Part shown: one piece after another, positions 1 through 12,300 of the stretch | Numbering within the stretch: position 1 is the stretch's first letter | Layout of the letters: each line of letters starts with the position of its first letter | From: Steromphala cineraria | Lineage: Eukaryota; Mollusca; Gastropoda; Trochida; Trochidae | Direction: 5' to 3' | Assembly: GCA_916613615.1 (NCBI GenBank) | Contig: OU744734.1 | Location: 32,930,301 to 32,994,300, forward strand | DNA: 64,000 nucleotides | Translations under genes and position numbers: made by a program | The notes under the pieces: generated by a model | Databases searched by the model: none | The model's input: the letters and a program-made list of their open reading frames with translations, nothing else | Told to the model about the DNA's origin: nothing

Positions 1-209
1 GAATACCAGATCCACTAGCCCTGTAGAAGCCATAGTGACCGAGGCGTTTGTATTAGAGATAGTCTTATCGCCTGCACCTTCTGAATCTTCTGTCACACAG
101 CCAGAGACTAATATGTCTGAGACAGATCAAATTCAGAAGAGCAAACGAAGAAAAGGCAAAACACACATCAACCTCACTACCCGTCCCTACATACCGAACT
201 GCACACGTA
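1..209 (+). CDS. Possible partial exon at window edge, unknown protein
   Basis: The frame starting at base 2 is open from the window edge. It encodes a Ser/Thr/Pro-rich stretch followed by a basic stretch (SKRRKGKTH). A good splice donor (GTAAGA) begins at 210 and would leave phase 1; without splicing the frame stops at 238. I do not recognise the protein. It could be the last part of an upstream gene, an early exon of the SPRY gene, or a chance open frame. Nothing in it proves coding. Confidence 0.2.
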
Positions 210-934
210 GTAAGAACTGTGTGAGAATTATTTTATGACTGTGTAAGAACGTACTAAAAACTTTTACTATTTAACACTCATTAGGACGGACGAACAACTG
301 ACTATGGTCGTACTGAGAACGATTCCCGATTGCACAACGTTCTTACTCGTCCTTAGTCAGATCGAAGTACGGCAGTTCCGTTCGCAGTACGACAATCTCG
401 TTTTCGGTACGTTTGAACTCCGTCCAATTTCTTGAGCACCTTTTCGTTTTAAGTATGTCTGAGCCAATTCATAAAGTTCGTAAACAGTTGCCACAAAGTC
501 CATTTCGTCCTCTGACTGTTCTCAGACAGTTCGAGCCCGTTCTGAAAAAAAATCCAAGAACGTACCGAGAACGGGCTTGGTGTAAAAGGGGTATAACCGA
601 TCAACAGCTTTAGATCTTCATATTTGTTTCTTTGCACTAAGGCAATGTAACTGTGCTGATTTTTTCCTACAAAATTTACATGGATTATTTTAATCGAAAT
701 TTAAGAAAATCCGAATTTCACAAATATGACCCAATCAGTCTATTTAACCATGCCAAATATCGACATTCAGCACCAGTGACGAGACGATCCCGTAATGTGG
801 TTTGATAAAGTTAATTTTACACATGAACAATTGATGATCCTTTGTAAGTGGTCCTGGAGTTATTTACTAAGATACACAAGGAAGTGAACAAACTTAAGAT
901 ACGCAGCTGTACATGAGGAGACGGTATGTTACAG
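210..934. other. No gene seen
   Basis: Bases between the edge exon and the coiled-coil exon. Short open frames at 413-613 and 449-637 overlap on opposite strands and show no recognisable protein. The stretch 240-560 contains several loosely repeated 'aacgt/cagt' words but no clean tandem unit. Confidence 0.4.
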
Positions 935-998
935 GAGGTGAAGCAGCTGAAGGCATCACAGGAGCGACTCCTCAGACAGAAGCGAGACGTGGAGAAGG
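935..998 (+). CDS. Coiled-coil exon of the TRIM-like gene
   Basis: Acceptor ...TTACAG ends at 934 and donor GTGAGA starts at 999. The exon reads EVKQLKASQERLLRQKRDVE and ends in phase 1. The heptad-like Leu/Arg/Lys/Glu pattern fits a coiled coil. An ATG at 926 in the same frame would be the alternative start if this were a first exon. A TGA at 914-916 closes the frame upstream, so the exon cannot extend far left. Confidence 0.5.
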
Positions 999-3900
999 GT
1001 GAGAATATGTCTGTATAAACTTCGCTAACAACAGGCGTAGTAATGCAAGAATATCCCTTACAGCTCGAAATTTATGACAGAAGCATATCATGATTTTCTG
1101 GGTTTTACTAGTTTTAAAAAACAAAGTGAACTTAATTCTGATTTCTGCTATGAATAATCACAAATAAAAACGGCAATTGAATGCCCTACAAACTCAAATG
1201 ATATGATAACTAAGAAAGAAATAATTGAAAACTATTGTAGTTTTTTTTGTATAATCCATTTGAAAAACTGATTACCTTTTCATGACATATTCTCATGATT
1301 GAATTAAGGGTCATCGGTTCTCGGTATAAACGGTTTAACCATGCGGATACAAATATTTATTTCTTTATTTTTTTATTATTTTTCCTTGATTTCTTATACG
1401 ACCCGTGGAGCACATTATAGTATCGGTAGCTCCCCTTATTTACTCATTTCTTTGTCAGACTTTGATTAACCTTAACTGAACTGCATTATTTTCTAAAAAA
1501 TGACAACATGTAAAACATTTTGGCGTTTCAGATTTCAAGGAGATTACTTGGTTTATGAATGAAATATATCTAAGGAAGGCATATTCGAAATACACTGTAT
1601 GCTTTGACCGATACCGCAGGACGATAGGTGTTTTATAGCCCGAGGGTCTGATTTGTGACGATCTATCGATACTCTTGACCTGTGAGTGGCATGGACATTA
1701 CGGAAAACAACGATGTGAAACAGATTTCTAATAAATTAAAGGGTAACAGAGCAAGCCAACCAAGAGTTCATGTTACTGTACAAACAGACAAAGTAATCTA
1801 AGTGTTAGTAAATATGTTACTTAAAAAAATAAAATCACACATAAAGGGTTTTCAAAACAAAAAATGATTATGATATTTTCTCTTTTTTACAAAGATATAC
1901 TTCATGTTGATAAGTTCGGTTTACATATGCATATTATATTTACAATGTCATATATTTACACATACTTCACAACAGTTTCAGGGTTGTACAGACTAAAGCC
2001 TGGTGTCCTGGACCAATCTGTCCTCTTGAGCTGTAAGTATACAATCGACTTAGCACTAAACATCAATTTTAGTTAAAATGATCCATCCTTAAAAGTCAAT
2101 ACGAGTTGTTTACAGACATAGATAGTTAAAGGCATGTTGTATTTAGGAACATTCTCTCTCACAGAGGCTGCTCACACAATAAGCCTCTGAATCAATCTCG
2201 AATCTGACTTGAGCTTCCTCTGTCGGGAGGCAATGATAAGGGAATAACATCATTCATGTTTAACATTTTCTGATGATTCGATCGATCTCAGAGTCTGCAA
2301 GTGTCACAGTTTATATCAAATTGTACTAAACGCAAAGGCATCGAATTGAAATATAGATCATAAATTTGAATCACAAAATGATAAAAAAAACAGTCGAGTA
2401 GGTGTTGCCATTGTTGGTATGCTAGATCGATCCCACTGAACTAGTATTAGGGCTGAGCACGCTCTAATGCTACAAAAAAAATGATGATCAAAATGGGACA
2501 TCAAGTTATTCAAAATACAAATGACGTAAGCAGAAAATCTGACATTAAACATGAATGGTGTTAATTTGTGATTTTGAAAAAAAATGACAGGGCGTCATCA
2601 AGTGACCCAGACTATCGGAAGAATAAAGTAAGGTTACTCTATATTTGGGTACAATGCAATCTATCAATTTGTTAGTGTATATTTATGGTGCGACAATTGC
2701 CATGCATGTAGTTACTTTGCCGGAGCTCCTCTAGATAAAGGCGTAGGTACCAGGATGCTACTTGATTATAACGTTATTTAACAGTGATATTTTATAAACA
2801 TATAATATATATAGAGATATAATATGTTGAACTTAAATGACGTGAAAAGCATTGAGAATAATATAATGGTTGATTCTAACGAAACCTGTCGCCGCTCATG
2901 CAAGTTCAGTGCCATGAGAACGCCACTCGACATCCAACAGTTTCTTCAGATATCGTTATAATATTGAAACAATTTAGTCACTTCTTTGAGAAAGATAGTT
3001 GAACTGACTGTGCATAAAGGGACGAGTTAGTTGAATTCTGACTATCTTGCTTGTTTGAAACAACTCGAGGGCTGTACACCGTGTTTACAGTTTTGTCAGT
3101 ACTCCTTATTGACTGAACGTATACATATTCTCAATTCAGCTTTATATTAATATAGAGAACCGTCATTGTACATGAAAAAGCAAATAATAATTGAAACCGA
3201 AAATCTAAACAAAAAGTTTCTAGAAATGCCTGCTTGTTTCAATAGTCAGCCTCATTATTCACGTCATGTCATTTTAAGAAATGAATTTCACAACATAGTT
3301 GTCCACACGGTTATAACCTGTTTGAAACTTGTAATAAAAACTTGTATAATTGGCGAGCTTGCCGAGCCAATTATGCTAAAGTTTATATTACGAGTTTCAA
3401 ACAGGTTATAACCGTGTGGACAACTATATTGTGAAATTCATTTCTTATAAATTCCCACTTTGTATGTAAAGCCAGAAGTTGTTTTTATATCATTCAAAAT
3501 GCGATTCTGTAGTAACTTCTAAGCTGCTTGTCGCACTGACCTAGATATCAGTTAGACCCAGGCGGGTCTCTACCGGGTTCTGCAAAAATAGTTCATAACA
3601 AAAAAGGAAAAGATGCACTTTTTTATTCGTCAAATAATCCTTTATGGGTATCATGTTAATAACAACAAAATGTTTTGGGAAAAAAACTAAAAAATATGTA
3701 AAGTTTGATTTGAATATTCCAAAATTAACAATTTGCACTCGCGTATTGATACTGTCCTGTATCGAGTGTACAGTATCAGCTCTAAAAGCTCGACGTGCTT
3801 GGGAAAGTTGGGTTGTTTGTTTGACAATGAATGTAAACATAAAGTTATTTAAAGTCCCTCGAGAAATAATGCCAATTGCAGGCCAACCGATGTTAGACAC

Positions 3901-5375
3901 TGTCATTGACAATGACGAGTACATGTTTTCAAACACGGCAACATCGTTTTAATCATCGGGGGGCTCGAAACTGTCTATGAAGGCAGAGAGCGCACCCACG
4001 ACACTATTTGTTCTGCATGGAATGGGGTGCCTTGAAACTGTGTTGTCGCAAGTCAGATAATTCAGAATGGAGCTCAACTCATGCTTTTGAAATGATGTAC
4101 ATTACATTGTTTAACTTTGCCCACTATCCTCATTTCTGTGACCGGAGATGAACATGTACAACTTTATTTATTTGTAACTTAATGTTTGTTCTTCAAACAT
4201 CAAATACAGATTATTAGCACGAGTGTTGATATTTGTATAAATTGAGTCGAAGTGATGACCATCAAGACTGGGGTCAGCCTGAAATGACTGTAAGATCAGG
4301 GGAATCCCCGAGAAATGTAGTTCCGGCACGATATCGTATAAACTTCATTTACTGGAAGTTATTTCGTATAACCTGTGATTTAGGGTTCATTGAAATGTAT
4401 ACCGATCACATGACCTTGTAAGATCCAATCAGAAGCGAGCATATCGTTTACATTTCAAAGTCTGAATTTATTTGAATGTAAATGTGAAAATCTTTTTTTC
4501 CAAACAATCAAAAAAGAGAATTTTAGTTTGTTTCGGTACAGATGTAGCATGATAATATATGTTCTTGGTGTATTGAACAATGTATTTCAGGTACTCATAT
4601 GGAGTTCAGTAAGACAAAATACAACTCTAAAAAGGTTCACATAAACACCGATGGTAAGTTGATCAACAAGGGAGAAGATGACCCCCCTTACAGCTACCGG
4701 AGACTGAAGAAATATGAGGGAACAAGCAGCACTGTCCTCCTCCCCCAGTGTGGATCTCCCCAGTACTTTGAGGTGGAGTCACAGGTGGGTATTGAGGAGA
4801 CTCTGACAGGGGAAGACCTCCTGCTGGAGATAGGACTGGTCAGGGAGGAGGAACAGGATCAGCATCACTGTATAGATGGACGGCCCCACTCTCACTGTCT
4901 CCAGCTCGCACACTGTACTACACACAGTTCTATCTGTAGGAGGGTCTGTAGACACGACACTAGTCTCGCTAGGGAAGAGGAACAGGATCAGCATCACAGT
5001 ATAGGTGAACAGCCTCACTCTTACAGTCTCACTGTCGCACACTGTACTACACACAGTTCTATCTGTAGGAGGGTCTGGAGACACGGCAAGTATCTCACCT
5101 GTCTGTCTGACACTCTGGAGAACACTCCTGGCACCTCAGCCACTCTACATTATGGTGTTGTCTTTGATAACAGTAGGAGTCGCATTGTCTTCTTAGAACT
5201 TGAGAAAAAGAAAATAATTGGAAAAATTGACAATGTTGACAGTTCTGTTGCTCTCTGGCCCATGTTTGGTGTTTATAATCCTTACCTGGCTACTGTCAGT
5301 ATGTCACTGGTTGTTGGGGGTGATATCAACATGTGGGAGAGTAAAAAGGCTTTAATCGTCGACTCCTTGTCATAA
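935..5375 (+). CDS. TRIM-like coiled-coil/SPRY protein, 3' part (exons 935-998, 1982-2032, 4591-5375)
   Basis: Three exons join cleanly with phase-1 junctions: a charged helical segment, a 17-codon linker exon, and a long terminal exon with a B30.2/SPRY-type domain. Proteins with a coiled coil followed by SPRY are typically TRIM-type E3 ubiquitin ligases or related immune regulators, in which SPRY binds the target. No RING or B-box is in the window, so the 5' end is missing or lies further left. The terminal exon carries an internal in-frame duplication inside the SPRY region. The stop (TAA 5373-5375) is followed by a poly(A) signal at 5845. Seen: exon phases and SPRY-like strand pattern. Inferred: ligase family membership. 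Confidence 0.6.
1982..2032 (+). CDS. Short linker exon of the TRIM-like gene
   Basis: Acceptor TTTCAG ends at 1981 and donor GTAAGT starts at 2033. It enters and leaves in phase 1, so it fits exactly between the coiled-coil exon and the SPRY exon. It encodes LYRLKPGVLDQSVLLS. Short phase-symmetric exons between coil and SPRY are common in TRIM-like genes. The support is splice sites and phase, not a domain match. Confidence 0.45.
3274..3449. repeat. 176-bp near-perfect palindrome (foldback element)
   Basis: The arms pair from both ends (left arm begins TTAAGAAATGAATTTCACAA) with few mismatches through to a centre at about 3361, where ATTGGC and GCCAAT face each other. There is almost no unpaired loop. 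It sits in an intron of the TRIM-like gene. It is probably a foldback/MITE-type element, or a head-to-head copy of one arm. Confidence 0.8.
4591..5375 (+). CDS. Terminal SPRY (B30.2-like) exon
   Basis: Acceptor TGTATTTCAG ends at 4590. The exon enters in phase 1 and stops at 5373-5375. It encodes about 260 residues. SPRY-like landmarks in order: a strand-rich start (VHINTDGKLINKG), QYFEVESQV (core 'YFEV' strand), DLLLEIGLV, then LHYGVVFDNSRSRIVFLEL and LWPMFGVYNPY, which correspond to the usual 'G-D-x-x-G-v-x-x-D' and 'l-y-P-x-f' strands. Between them lies a 43-residue segment duplicated in tandem, rich in His and Cys (HCTTHSSICRRV twice), which replaces the usual variable loop. The domain is probably a protein-binding module. 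The duplication may have altered or broken its fold. Confidence 0.7.
4851..5108 (+). repeat. 129-bp in-frame tandem duplication inside the SPRY exon
   Basis: The word GAACAGGATCAGCATCAC occurs at 4851 and again at 4980, and similarity continues through CACTGTACTACACACAGTTC in both copies. The period is 129 bases (43 codons), so the frame is kept. The copies have diverged, including Cys to Trp near the end, so the duplication is not brand new. Confidence 0.85.
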
Positions 5376-5844
5376 CGAGTTGTTTAATGTACTGTTGAAT
5401 AGAGTTGATGTGATATGGAACTTCAAGGTATCAATCAAATAAATATCGATATATCTGGCTTGTCCACAAAGCCAACTCCTGTACGTCCTAATTGTAGTCA
5501 CAGAACTCCTGCTTTGTGATATCAGTATTGGTTGATAATTTTATAATCAGATCTTGCAAGAACACATACTTTTTATATGCTTTGTTTGTTGACGTGTGTT
5601 ACTGTTAATGTTTAACTCAATCTATTATAATAGGTGTATATTCTTTAAATTTGTTGTATTTTATATTTCTATTAGCTTTTAATTATTCTATTAGCTTTAA
5701 AAGGAAGATCTATAAACATAGTTGGAACACCGTTGTTTTTTTCTACTACGTGAAGAACTTTTCAAAATGTATTTATGTAAGTTTTAAGTGCTTTAAGTTC
5801 AAGTTAAGTGTGATAATATTATAGCAAATATATGTATTGTAGAC

Positions 5845-5850
5845 AATAAA
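5845..5850 (+). terminator. Poly(A) signal AATAAA for the TRIM-like gene
   Basis: An AATAAA hexamer lies about 470 bases after the SPRY stop, in AT-rich sequence. It is the first canonical hexamer at a sensible distance, apart from one close to the stop (about 5439). Confidence 0.45.
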
Positions 5851-6296
5851 CGAGTTTACAAAAAAATATTGTTTTGACTATTCATATCGTAGTAAGGCTT
5901 TCTACAATCCTAGCGCTGATGATCGGTTTACCTTAACTTTTTTCTCTTTTTGAATTAATGTTTCCTATGACGTCAACTAAGGCATTCAAAATATTACCCA
6001 CAAGAAGGTGCTACAAATGTGTGATCAAACTTACAAGGCAGTCACAGTGTGAGCGTTTAATGAAATTCTACAAGTCTACAAGAAACTAACCAATAAAGTC
6101 AACAAACCCGTTAAGATAAGAGTGAATTGAAAAATGAGTGAACTTCATTAACCACTTACACTTTACAACATTATTCCTGGTAGAGAAAATAAGTTCTGTT
6201 CCGTCTAGATATTTCAATGCTAATATTCCATGTTCAAAAAGTATATCTATTCATGTGACTGCATGCGCCAAGCGCTTATATCCCCTTGTCAACGAG
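5851..6296. other. No gene seen
   Basis: Sequence between the poly(A) signal of the TRIM-like gene and the first tail-like exon. I see no supported coding or repeat structure. Confidence 0.4.
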
Positions 6297-8097
6297 TACA
6301 GAACACTCCCTGAGGAGAATACAACCGGTCCCGCAGGCGCTCGAGGTTCAAATTCAGACTATCAACGTCTCAAACCAGGTACGCCACTTACTAATGGGTG
6401 CCGGACAAACTCGGCTTCTAATTGAGTCACAGACCCAGGGTGACACTACAAGTCTCACTCATGTCTCAGTGTGGGGCAGGGAATCATCCCTTCAACTTGC
6501 GTATTATTCAGCAATGGAACAGGTTACCTACCCATCCAGCGAGCTGAGTCGTTGTTGCTGAACGACTCTGAAAGCTGTCAACTGGGCGATGCACAGGACA
6601 CCACTGTCTTTAGGAAACTTTACAAGCCACGGGGGATACATGGGTTAATTTTAGTAAGCCAAAAGGGTATTCCAAGCCCTGAGCTGAAACGCTAGACTGA
6701 TAGAACCGTCCCGATTTGTCAAGTGTCTTTTTAATCGTTGAAAGCACTAATGTCCCAAAGAGGAGATACGCACATCAAGTGTGTATACCTTTCGTTGTAT
6801 TGATATGAATAAGGTATTGGATAAAACTACCATGTTTCATGAACTCCATGCTGAGATGAACAGTCAGAATCAAGGAAAGATGGAACAAAATGTTAATTTC
6901 ATTGTATCAAAGAGGCAGTAGCACGTTTCTTTCTTAAAGCGGTTTCCAGACTTAAACAAAGGTGACTGAATGCAAGACATTCTATCTTAAAAAGGGACAG
7001 TTGCACATTTTAGGGGGAATATAAGGAAATGGATGTCAGGAAAATGAAAATAAATGGTTCCAACTATAAGACAAGGCATTTAAACTAAATGAAACAGTAA
7101 TAAATCAAATATGTTATGTAAAGTTAAGCAAAGCGATTCCATTTTCTTACACAAAATGAATTAAAGGTGTTCACACAAAAATTGCCGCCAATAGACTGTG
7201 TGTAAATCTTTATAATCTGTTCTTAGACTATGGATACTTGGTTTGTGCAATGAGATTTTTTGATACTATCAAAATATTACAGCACTAACGTACAATTATC
7301 AGTGAAAGATTTGAAATTTAAAATAAAAAACCGAGCTACTACCCCTTTAGGCGGGCACGACTTTATGAACAACATCATGAATGAAGTTATGGCGTTAGGA
7401 CGTCACGCTCAAGGAGTTGAGAATCTGTTCAAATTTCAACATTTCAATTACGATTTTCTCATTTATTTTAAAAGCACATGTACAAGTTGTAATTATTAAA
7501 CAAATGATACCTGGTTATTTTATATATGTCTCTGAACAGTGTGAACTTAACGTTACTTGGCAATAGACACAGAACATGTATCGGTATTTCGCGATAAAGA
7601 TTTAAGATACGTCACAGATTGGCAGGAGCTCATCCCATGGGGAAGTGGAATCGGTTGTTAAGGGCGACGGGGCAGCGAATAAGTAATAAAAGTTATGAGC
7701 GTTTAACGGTCAATTCGTAGTTAAAGTGTAACAGTTAGAGAATAAAACTTGTAGCTACTAAACATGTACATCAACGAGGTGGGATGGGGAACTGCGAGTA
7801 CTGTTAAACCTTTAATGAGTCTACATATACAAGTCAGGCCTCATATAACCACCGTGTGGTAAATAAACTATTTAAGAAATCGCCATATTTCAAGTGCAAA
7901 GATCTCTTACAAATACCACATGTTGTAATAATGATAATAATCGTTTTCAAATGAAGAAACAATGAAGAGTGTACACCAACAACAGTTGAATTATGTTCTT
8001 ATATATAACGACCGTTTCTGAATTAGCCCCTGTTGATGCAGCTACAGATGAGATGCACCGGGAGATGCATGAGAGGTACCCCGGTGTGGACAATTAA
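6297..8097 (+). CDS. Possible receptor cytoplasmic tail, two 3' exons (about 6297-6378 and 8027-8097)
   Basis: The first exon ends at 6378 with donor CCAG|GTACGC in phase 1; the second starts at 8027 after GAATTAG and stops with TAA 8095-8097. Joined, they give about 50 residues with three tyrosine motifs: EYRTLPEE (YxxL), SDYQRLKP (YxxL) and HERYPGV (YxxV) close to the C-terminus. This is typical of signalling tails of phagocytic or ITAM-type receptors, but the YxxL spacing (17 residues between motifs) is wider than the classical 6-12. The 5' boundary of the first exon is uncertain (frame open from 6138). No ectodomain exons are visible upstream, so this may be a remnant or may belong to a larger gene interleaved with the TRIM-like one. 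Confidence 0.35.
6909..6928. repeat. Solo end of the TTAA MITE family
   Basis: A 20-base match to the MITE terminal repeat (AAGAGGCAGTAGCACGTTTC) without a matching second end. It lies 62 bases before a full copy. Confidence 0.5.
6991..7346 (+). mobile_element. TTAA-flanked MITE copy 1 (356 bp)
   Basis: The ends are AAAGGGACAGTTGCAC and CGAGCTACTACCCCT, inverted versions of each other. The left flank is TTAA (6987-6990); the right flank is TTAG, one change from TTAA. The length is exactly 356 bases, as in the copies at 47130 and 58060, and the interior is clearly homologous (for example GGTGTTCACACAAAAATTGC). It is the most diverged of the full-length copies. TTAA duplications are typical of piggyBac-type mobilisation. 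It encodes nothing. Confidence 0.8.
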
Positions 8098-9126
8098 CTT
8101 CTCAAAATGTCTGCTATCACACACGCTAATAGCTATAACTATATTTATGGATGATATTGCTTCTCTTGCTGTCACTCTATGGTTGACTCATACGTCACTG
8201 ATTTAGTTAAAATTGAAAAAAAGGGTTATAAATTTATATTTCACTTTAATTTATATCTTTATATGATGTAGTTTGACAATACATCGCTTCTACAAAAGTT
8301 CTAATAAGGATGACGGTTGATAAATAGATTTCAAATGCTTATAAGAACTAGGTATCAATATTCAGGGAAAGAATGGTGACATTTCAAGGTAAATATGTAA
8401 AATCCGGACCATTGAATGGAAGCGAGACCGTGGCCGTGTTTGACTGTTTCCTTCTATTCAGTGTATCGAAAGGGTTACAATGATTTTAGTATTGCATCTT
8501 GGATGACTGCAGCATTCATTTCTGCATTTATACCGATTTGAAGTAAAAACAACCGTTATTTTTAACGTTAATAAATCGTAAATTTATCGTTAATTCAAGA
8601 TATTACACATTGCTTGATACTTTCGGCATCGTTTTACATGGATATTTCATTGCTTTATGGTATCTATGTAACTTCTTTGAACATGTGAAGCGCGGCGAAC
8701 ATTGAAAAAAAGATTGTAAGATATGATCAATGTAGATGTTTTTTAATCTCAAACACCCTGGGGGTTGAATATGTGCAGTATCGCTGATCAACCCTCTGGG
8801 CATGCGCAGCGCATGCTTTTGTTTTAAACTGGACGCCAGCGGGATGTTTGATAACCATAGGTCACGTGATGTGAAGCAATCAGGTGTGTCAATAGCTCAA
8901 TCAGTTTGAAGTACCAATCTCTTGAAGAAGACACCATCTACCTGTACTGGAGATATCTACCTGGAACGTATGTCCTAGAATACGCTTTGTGACAGACAGA
9001 CAGGATATACGTTACTCAGAGTGAGAGACGGGTAGACAACTAAAGAGATAAACGTTTGATCAACAGTTGTGTCTAGTTTCTGTCGCAGGATGAGCTCCTT
9101 CTTCTAATTGGACATATAAAGTTAGC
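8098..9126 (+). promoter_or_regulatory. Upstream region of gene A (5' flank and putative 5' UTR)
   Basis: No coding sequence is seen. From about 8790 the base composition rises and the stretch includes a near-palindromic GCATGCGCAGCGCATGC (8799-8815) and a CACGTG E-box at 8863-8868 within AGGTCACGTGAT. The last 200 bases before the ATG at 9127 look like transcribed leader. No clear TATA box is placed confidently. The E-box context recurs upstream of gene B. Confidence 0.35.
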
Positions 9127-9318
9127 ATGGATCTGATTCCTCGTCCTAAGCTGCTGTCCTCCAAGAGTCAGTCCCGGAGAACCCTGGACACGGAGGATTC
9201 GGGAATATCCAGAGATATGGAACTAGATCCGGACTCGGAGAGTCCCCGCTGGATGAGGATGATGACGGACTTCGACTCCTCCAGTCAGGGGGGGAAGTGG
9301 GGACAGATATTCTCAAGG
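9127..9318 (+). CDS. Gene A exon 1: cytoplasmic N-terminus
   Basis: It starts with [13 protein letters not shown] and ends with donor AGG|GTAAGA, phase 0, after 64 codons. It is rich in Ser, Asp, Glu and Arg, with possible phosphorylation sites ([20 protein letters not shown]) and no hydrophobic segment. I chose this exon because its phase matches the acceptor before the transmembrane exon and because gene B has a comparable first exon, also ending in phase 0 (its 34 codons include PKWIYLLEGDQ). The 13.5-kb intron between it and exon 2 makes the link less certain than the other junctions. Confidence 0.6.
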
Positions 9319-12300
9319 GTAAGAAGCAATAACATTTAAGGATTTATAGATGGTTAAACGTTTCCATCGATGATGAAATATATGTTAATACTGTGGTTGG
9401 GATTTTTGAAAAGAGAGGATTTTGAACACAGTGCACGTTGATTTGGCTTTGATTCATAGGTATTGTGAGAGGAAACAGAACTTACATTGAAGTATTTAGG
9501 TTTTAATTGATATCTTCACCTGACAACTGGCAAACATTTCCTTTCGTTAAACATTTATTGAATCAAAATTTATTAATTAAATATTGAATAAATGAATGTT
9601 TAGTTCATTGATGGTATTGCATGCAAACCATCAAAGAATTTCGATAGATATATTATATTTTAATTTTAACACAACTGCGTTCTTCCCTCTTCTGCTACGA
9701 CATTCTTTTCACATGCTATTCAACAATTTGATATGACTGACAATGTATGTCATCAAGAAACAATATAATATCCATTAAAACCATGGGGTTCCAAAAATAT
9801 ATTCTTACTGATTTTATGGCTTGTGTTGTAACGCGTTCATTCATTGAGGCATTAGGAAGTTGTCAGATATCGGGCACGTTTTGATCATACTGCATTATTC
9901 CCTCGTAAACATGCTTTATAGGGCATCGTCAATAATGCTTAACATTGTCAGATACATTTCATAAACATTTGCGGATAGAATGTATTAGCATTTGACATGG
10001 AATATATATACAGAAGTAGATAAGTTGATGTAATTTCATTTCACAAGGCGCTGAACATTGAAATGCAATCTAATCAGATATAGAATTAAAATGTTATAAT
10101 GCTTTTGGTATTATCTCAGAGGAGATAATTTTACACACTCGTAAATTTGAAATGCATGCTCAGGTATAAAACAGTACAATACACATACCGTCACTTTATC
10201 AAGATTTCACATATAAGATTGTGACGACGCAAAATGGATTAGAAGAGAATATGTCATAAACCATTAATTTGTATGAGATTTAAGCTATAGAACATCAATT
10301 TGTTGTGCCAAGATTCTTTTGCAAGTCCGAATTTGGCAAAAAATATATTAACACTTTCTTTCAGATCTGATTTATTTACCGGATGCTTCAATACGTTATC
10401 ACAACATGGCAAGGATCAAGACAAATTAGAAATATTTGTACAACATTTAAATTTCACATTATTAGTTGAGCGTTTTCTCCATTGTAAATACTGAACGAGG
10501 CTTGAACAAGTAACAAGCGCGCTAGTGTCAATGTTTGTTTGTTTGTTGATACGGTATCAGCGTCTTATGTTTGTTTACTGGTCATCTTAGTAAAGGTTTA
10601 GACAGGAGAATGTTGTAGTTAAACATTAACAGACACACGCCAAACATTCACAGACACACGCCAAACATTCACAGACACATAAAACATGAACAATGATAGT
10701 TGGAGAACGGAACTAAATAACTGGTCCTCATTAAGAATAACATTTTCAAAACAGATCCCAAGCGACGTTTGAAGATATGCTGAAGACTCCAAGTAACTTT
10801 AACGTTAGATATAGTAAGTTATATGAAACAAATATGGACTGTGAAAGTGCATTGCGGCATTATTAACAAAGTGTGTTAGTGGGATAGGAAAGTGAATTGA
10901 CATTCATAAAGTCAGTTGTGTTATCACAATAATAATAATTTTATGATTATAATAAAACATGTTATTAAAACATAGGTAGAAACATACAAGTATTACAGTG
11001 TTTTAAAAGTAAACGTCGAACAAGATATGAAGCATAAGAAATAAGCACCGAAGTGAAGAGTATACACAAGTTACTGATGAACAAAATACATGGACAGAAA
11101 AATGATTTGTAAAGGTGGTGATTAAAATGTACATGTGCAGTGAGGTTGAAGCCGAGCAGACTGATTGAGGTATGGTATTGCCAGGGGACATGTGCAGTGA
11201 GGTTGAAGCCGAGCAGACTGATTGAGGTATGGCTGTATTGTCAGGGGACATGTGCAGTGAGGTTGAAGCCGAGCAGACTGATTGAGGTATGGCTGTATTG
11301 CCAGGGGACATACCTTACTGCTAGCATGAACATGCAATAAAATGTGAACTCCAACAGAATAAGTAACACAATAAGTAGCACTTTCCTCTTAAGGTGGCAG
11401 AACTTATGCCGTATCATATAATACTTGCCCGTTTAATATATCACTGTTTAATCTACAAAGTTATTAAGCATTGTGTAATAACATCGCTCTCAGACCAAAT
11501 AATGCGATTGTCATAATGACGTCATAATCGTTCAGCACGACGTCACGATATTAGCCAAATTCGAAAATTTTCGACGATGTTATTTAGCGAGTAATGAATA
11601 GAATATTAGACGACCTTCCGTTTTACAACATTTTTATAAAACCTATGAGTGGCATCGGGTTTAATTTGCGTTCGCTCGTTAATGAACGAACCACTCACTC
11701 GTTTCATAAAATATGTATCAAATGGGACGTATTTTAGTAATCTCTGTACACCACACACTGACTTTGACATTATGACACTATGACGTTAACCCTATATATT
11801 TCCATTGTTGTGTACTCAAGTTTTCCTGACATTAAAATCTTTCGATGAAAAGAAAGAAAACTTTATATCACATATATTATCTATTATTATGACGAGAAGA
11901 GATAAATCCTATTAATTTATTTTTAAATTGACGATAGTTAATTATATAAAAAGAAGTATAGAAGTTAATTATTTTGACCAACAACTTTCTATTTTCGATA
12001 TTCAATGGACTATCACTACACACTGAACATAGTTGGTAATCGAATCATGCATTTCAAATAGGTTTTATTTAGGGATAAGCAAACGTGTGTTTCGTTACAT
12101 TCATTATTTCATATTTTGGGTGCATATTTCTGCCATAAGATTTGTCTAATGGTCTTACTATACTTTTTAATGAAAGGATATCACTGATGGTTTGTTTGTA
12201 TCTTCTGTTTTGTAAACTATATAGTATATATACAGCAAAGAAGTTAATAGTGCAAAATATTTTTAGGATCAAATCCGACCAAAATCAATATTTCTTTTTA

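Larger units (their letters stand above)
999..4590. other. Introns of the TRIM-like gene
   Basis: The segment contains only the 51-base exon 1982-2032 as coding sequence. It also holds the 176-bp palindrome at 3274-3449. Open frames at 3541-3936 (minus) and 3644-3952 (plus) overlap each other and match nothing I recognise. Confidence 0.45.

Noticed and set aside
3541..3952. Overlapping open frames on both strands (131 and 102 codons)
   Set aside because: No domain, no splice context, and the two overlap on opposite strands.
6379..6695. Open frames just downstream of the first tail exon
   Set aside because: They overlap in different frames with no domain, and the donor at 6379 fits better.
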